Below, piece by piece: positions 60,734 through 64,000 of a stretch of DNA of 64,000 nt. Numbering within the stretch: position 1 is the first letter of the stretch; each line of letters starts with the position of its first letter. The notes under the pieces were generated by a model. The model saw only the letters and a list, made by a program, of their open reading frames with translations. It had not been told where the DNA came from and did not search any database. The stretch lies in the NCBI GenBank assembly GCA_002163155.1, contig MAAO01000004.1:248001-312000 (forward strand), given 5' to 3'. Origin of the DNA: Halobacteriovorax marinus (GTDB lineage Bacteria; Bdellovibrionota; Bacteriovoracia; Bacteriovoracales; Bacteriovoracaceae). Made by a program: the position numbers and the translations under genes.

Positions 60734-62860
60734 AAGAGTAGATTTGGTAAAATAGCCATTGTCATCACAGTGGCCATATTGTTTGTACTGGCCAAGAAAT
60801 ATAATCTAACGAGTTATTTAACACTAGATTATTTAAAAGAAAATCAAGCCGCTCTAACAGAGTACTACCTGAAAAATAAAGTTCAGACCATCGCTCTTTA
60901 TATGGTGATTTATATTGCCTCCGTTGCTCTCTCTCTACCAGGAGCGATTGTCTTAACGCTAGCAGGAGGGGCGCTCTTTGGGCTCACAACAGGAACAATT
61001 ATAGTCTCCTTTGCTAGTACTATTGGTGCTACTCTCGCCTTTCTAGTGGCAAGGTTTCTCTTAAAAGATTACATACAAGAGAAATTCTCATCCAAATTGA
61101 AAACAATAAATGAAGGAATGGAAAGAGATGGTGCGTTCTATCTCTTTACCCTAAGACTCATTCCAGCTTTTCCCTTCTTCTTAATTAATCTAGTAATGGG
61201 TTTAACTCCCATTAAAACTGTTACGTTCTTCTTTATTTCACAAATTGGAATGATTCTAGGAACTATTGTCTACGTCAATGCAGGAGTTGAGCTCTCAAAA
61301 TTGGATTCCTTAAAAGGAATTTTAAGTCCTTCATTGATACTATCTTTCACTCTCCTGGCCATCATACCTTTCATAGGAAAAAAGATTGTAGAAATATTAA
61401 AAGCGAGAAAGGTTTATAAGAAATTTAAAAGACCTAAGTCTTATGACTACAATATGATTTCTATTGGAGCTGGAGCTGGTGGGCTGGTGACTTCTTATAT
61501 TGGTGCTGCTGTGAATGCTAAAGTCGCTCTTATAGAGAAACACAAAATGGGTGGAGACTGTTTAAACACGGGCTGCGTCCCTTCAAAAGCGCTAATTAAG
61601 TCAGCCAGTGTTATTCAAAATGCCAAGAGAGCAAAAGACTTCGGAATAAATAGTATCTCTATCGATTTTGATTTCAAAGACGTTATGCAAAGAGTGCAAT
61701 CAGTTATTACAAAAATTGAACCTCATGATTCTATAGAGAGATACACTGATCTAGGAGTTGATTGTATAACAGGAAGTGCCAAAATCATCTCTCCATTCGA
61801 AGTTGAAGTTAATGGAAAGGTTCTAACTACTAAGAATATAACTATTGCCACAGGAGCCAGACCTTTTGTTCCCCCCATTCCTGGAATTGAATCCACGGGT
61901 TATTTAACTTCTGACACTTTATGGAATTTAGAAAAACTACCAAAGAGATTCATTGTTCTTGGAGGTGGTCCCATAGGCCTTGAGATGGCGCAATGTTTTG
62001 CTAGGTTTGGTTCAAGTGTGACTATTGTTGAGATGGCACCTAGGATCATGATTAAAGAAGATCCTGACGCCTCTAAAGTGGTTCATGAAAGACTAGAGAG
62101 TGAAGGTGTATCCATTTTGATTAATCATAGGGCCAAGAGTTTCGAAGGAAAGAAGTTAACCTGTGAATTTGAAGGCAAGGATATAGAAATAGAGTTTGAT
62201 GAAATCTTAATTGCAGTTGGTAGAAAAACTAACGTTACAGGCTTTGGTCTCGAAGAGCTCGGAGTAAAACTTCGAAAAAATGGCACCATTGAAACAAATG
62301 AATACTTACAAACAAATTTTCCAAACATATTCGCCTGTGGTGATGTGACCGGCCCTTTTCAACTTACCCATGCTGCCGGTCACCAAGCTTGGTACTGTGC
62401 TGTAAATGGTTTATTTGGTAAATTCAAGAAGTTTAAGGTTGATTACAGCGTCATGCCTTGGGCCACATACACTGATCCAGAAGTAGCGACTGTGGGTCAA
62501 AATGAAACAGCTTGTAAAGAACAAGGAATAGCCTATGAAGTCACTAAGTATGAAATAGATGACTTAGATAGGGCGATTGCCGACAGCGAAGATCACGGCT
62601 TTGTAAAAGTCCTAACAGTACCAGGTAGTGACAAAATCATAGGGGCCACTATTGTTGGCGTCCATGCCAGTGATCTCTTACTTGAGTTTACCGCAGCAAT
62701 GAAAAATGGATTTGGTCTTAATAAAATTCTTGGAACAATTCACCCCTATCCCACAATGGGAGAGGCGAATAAATATCTTGCTGGTGTTTGGAAAAATGAA
62801 AAGAAACCTAAGAAACTTCTAGAATTTGTTAAGAAGTTTCACAAGTGGCAGAGATCTTAA
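60731..62860 (+). CDS. TVP38/DedA-like membrane domain fused to a pyridine nucleotide-disulfide oxidoreductase
   Basis: This is a 709-residue fusion. The first about 230 residues are a membrane domain of the TVP38/TMEM64 (SNARE-associated) type: ALYMVIYIASVALSLPGAIV, LAGGALFGLTTGTI and LRLIPAFPFFLINLVMGL. From about residue 240 a flavin disulfide reductase follows: FAD site SIGAGAGGLVTSYIGAAV, the redox Cys pair in GGDCLNTGCVPSKALI, the NAD(P)-binding FIVLGGGPIGLEMAQCFARF, and a C-terminal dimer/His-Glu region HPYPTMGEANKYL, as in MerA or lipoamide dehydrogenase. Substrate is unknown; similar fusions exist elsewhere. Confidence 0.92.
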   Translation: MKSRFGKIAIVITVAILFVLAKKYNLTSYLTLDYLKENQAALTEYYLKNKVQTIALYMVIYIASVALSLPGAIVLTLAGGALFGLTTGTIIVSFASTIGATLAFLVARFLLKDYIQEKFSSKLKTINEGMERDGAFYLFTLRLIPAFPFFLINLVMGLTPIKTVTFFFISQIGMILGTIVYVNAGVELSKLDSLKGILSPSLILSFTLLAIIPFIGKKIVEILKARKVYKKFKRPKSYDYNMISIGAGAGGLVTSYIGAAVNAKVALIEKHKMGGDCLNTGCVPSKALIKSASVIQNAKRAKDFGINSISIDFDFKDVMQRVQSVITKIEPHDSIERYTDLGVDCITGSAKIISPFEVEVNGKVLTTKNITIATGARPFVPPIPGIESTGYLTSDTLWNLEKLPKRFIVLGGGPIGLEMAQCFARFGSSVTIVEMAPRIMIKEDPDASKVVHERLESEGVSILINHRAKSFEGKKLTCEFEGKDIEIEFDEILIAVGRKTNVTGFGLEELGVKLRKNGTIETNEYLQTNFPNIFACGDVTGPFQLTHAAGHQAWYCAVNGLFGKFKKFKVDYSVMPWATYTDPEVATVGQNETACKEQGIAYEVTKYEIDDLDRAIADSEDHGFVKVLTVPGSDKIIGATIVGVHASDLLLEFTAAMKNGFGLNKILGTIHPYPTMGEANKYLAGVWKNEKKPKKLLEFVKKFHKWQRS

Positions 62861-63336
62861 TCCTCTTCTTTGCAATCATCATAGAGAACTATGAATTCAG
62901 GAGCTTCTATCACTGCTCCACACCCATATTTTGATTGGTTTGGTTTGTCTTTGTATAAGAAGAACTGAAAAGCCATTCTAACTTTCTCACTCTTATTTGC
63001 CTTATTCTTCGCCTGGAATTCGAAGATGGCCTTATAGGTAAAAGTCTCTGCATCGATGATAACGAGTCTTCCGAGTTTAAACGGATCCTTTCTACCCATA
63101 AAGTACTTAGGAACTGACGCTTCTTCATTCGAGGGATCTGAAACGACTTTTATATGGGGATGCATATCTTGCTTCATACATTTGTGATCGCTCATACCAT
63201 CAACTCTTGCTCCAGAGAGTTCAAGTTTAAAAATTTCAATGGCAACTTCTTTAGGACTAAAAGAGCTCGGACAATTTATCGCCCATGTATTTTGAATAAA
63301 TATGAATGAAATTATGAATAGTATTTTTCTTATCAC
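62857..63336 (-). CDS. Putative secreted protein
   Basis: This protein of about 159 residues has a signal peptide (ILFIISFIFIQNTWA) and a Cys-containing mature part that looks beta-rich (FKLGRLVIIDAETFTYKAIF, RMAFQFFLYKDKPNQSKYGC). GTG 63336 overlaps the stop of the upstream gene (GTGA) and has AGAAGG nine bases before it. A longer ATG start inside the upstream gene is less convincing. No family recognised. The coupling to the NlpC/P60-like gene suggests a joint envelope role. Confidence 0.68.
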   Translation of the reverse strand: MIRKILFIISFIFIQNTWAINCPSSFSPKEVAIEIFKLELSGARVDGMSDHKCMKQDMHPHIKVVSDPSNEEASVPKYFMGRKDPFKLGRLVIIDAETFTYKAIFEFQAKNKANKSEKVRMAFQFFLYKDKPNQSKYGCGAVIEAPEFIVLYDDCKEED

Positions 63337-64000
63337 GTTGTTTGGCCTTCTTGCTCTAGACATTGTTTAACACAACTTTCTCCCTCTAATTTTACCCGCT
63401 TTTTCGATCGACAGCTAGGCTTATCGGATTGGTGACGAATTAAAGAAAATCTTGAGTTTGTTGTAAGAGATGCAGTGGAAACTTTTCCCGTCTTACCTTT
63501 TACTTTACTCAAACAGGTCTTTAGAGCAATTTGTCTTAAACTGTTAAACATAGTCCCAGGTCCGTTAGCGTAAGTACTTATATGAACTCTAGAAGGGCCG
63601 TAACTATTTTTTAAAGCTCCACTATGAATAAAAGTAAAATCAAAATCCGCGACATTTATTGAATTACAAGTTCCTGCTGTTGCATGTTTATTGATACCTA
63701 ATGGATCAGCACCAACACCATCAATCATAACAATATGACTTCCGGCCACATTTAACATATCCCCTGCTTTTATCGTTTCATCACCTTCGAAGCTAGCTTT
63801 CTTTAAACAACTATTTTTTTGCTTAGTTAAAGCGTGAAATGATCTAGTGGTATTACTAGTGAAAGGACCTGCAGCTGTTGTAACTTTTAATCCTTGAGAA
63901 CCAAGAGCAGTTGAGATAAAAGCAGAACAGTCAATTCCTGAAGCTGGGCTTGAAGTTTTTGCAACCCCTGATCCACCTTTAAACAGTTTTACTCCACCAC
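63333..64000 (-). CDS. NlpC/P60-like (cysteine peptidase) protein, 5' end beyond the window
   Basis: The frame is open to the right edge (about 220 residues seen). It contains SSPASGIDCSAFISTALGSQ, matching the catalytic-Cys segment of NlpC/P60 or CHAP-like cell-wall hydrolases. About 75 residues later comes IKAGDMLNVAGSHIVMIDG, with the catalytic His in SHIVMID. An FDFTFIHSG segment may supply the third residue. The Cys-rich tail (KPSCRSKK, CVKQCLEQ) is unusual. It probably acts on peptidoglycan after export, but the signal region is not in view. Confidence 0.72.
   Translation of the reverse strand, partial: GGVKLFKGGSGVAKTSSPASGIDCSAFISTALGSQGLKVTTAAGPFTSNTTRSFHALTKQKNSCLKKASFEGDETIKAGDMLNVAGSHIVMIDGVGADPLGINKHATAGTCNSINVADFDFTFIHSGALKNSYGPSRVHISTYANGPGTMFNSLRQIALKTCLSKVKGKTGKVSTASLTTNSRFSLIRHQSDKPSCRSKKRVKLEGESCVKQCLEQEGQTT

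Noticed and set aside
1-64000. CRISPR array, insertion sequence, prophage or defence island
   Set aside because: No regular direct repeats, transposase or integrase, phage structural genes or recognised defence genes were seen.

Overview
The window is an AT-rich bacterial chromosome segment packed with genes on both strands. The organism is Gram-negative: there are several lipoproteins with lipobox cysteines, a TonB-dependent receptor, a TorF-type outer-membrane protein and periplasmic binding proteins. The gene mix, the frequent TTG/GTG starts behind strong Shine-Dalgarno (SD) sites, and features such as a DedA/TVP38-disulfide reductase fusion, secreted trypsin-like proteases and FliL/sigma-54/coiled-coil genes suggest a Bdellovibrionota relative, Bacteriovorax/Halobacteriovorax-like. 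That placement is inference. I see no insertion sequence, phage, CRISPR array or rRNA. The only RNA gene I can support is one tRNA-Leu.

Layout. 1-7.9 kb: a truncated secreted protein, an alpha/beta hydrolase, a modABC molybdate transporter, a PiT phosphate permease, a CheY-like receiver, a possible small ORF, and a fused DppD-DppF peptide-transport ATPase ending at a clear terminator. 7.9-17.7 kb: a surface-polysaccharide cluster. Eight minus-strand genes, mostly overlapping, encode glycosyltransferases, an acetyltransferase, a Wzx-like flippase, two unrecognised proteins and a WecG/TagA-type enzyme. They face a WecA/MraY-like phosphoglycosyltransferase with an altered metal motif and a degenerate P-loop protein. 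No Wzy polymerase or Wzz is recognisable. 17.9-26.6 kb: YheT hydrolase, a protease lipoprotein, OxyR with both redox cysteines, a sodium:solute symporter, and maeB-ridA-DUF218. 26.6-34.7 kb (minus): accA-yicC-gmk-spoT, followed by two coiled-coil proteins, one of them 891 residues with a single proline.

34.9-46.4 kb: a lipoprotein, a FliL-like membrane protein, an FHA-sigma54 activator, engB, a PlsC-like acyltransferase with an SDR-fold partner, tRNA-Leu with a near-consensus promoter, a TauE/MarR pair behind a striking operator array, an SPFH/zinc-ribbon plus TPR pair, and a TonB receptor. 46.6-64 kb: thrS without a TGS domain, hisS, alaS, pckA, a histidine phosphatase, a chemotaxis receptor, TorF, HemJ, a lipoprotein MsrB, the DedA-reductase fusion, and a truncated NlpC/P60-like gene with a small secreted partner.

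The core functions present are tRNA charging (three synthetases), the stringent response with GMP supply, fatty-acid initiation, and the malate-pyruvate and oxaloacetate-PEP steps of gluconeogenesis. OxyR and MsrB cover oxidative stress. The least explained parts are the polysaccharide cluster, the long coiled-coil protein beside spoT, the phased operator upstream of marR, and the inverted repeats that enclose start regions. Many starts were moved from the longest ORF to an SD-supported codon; each entry states this.
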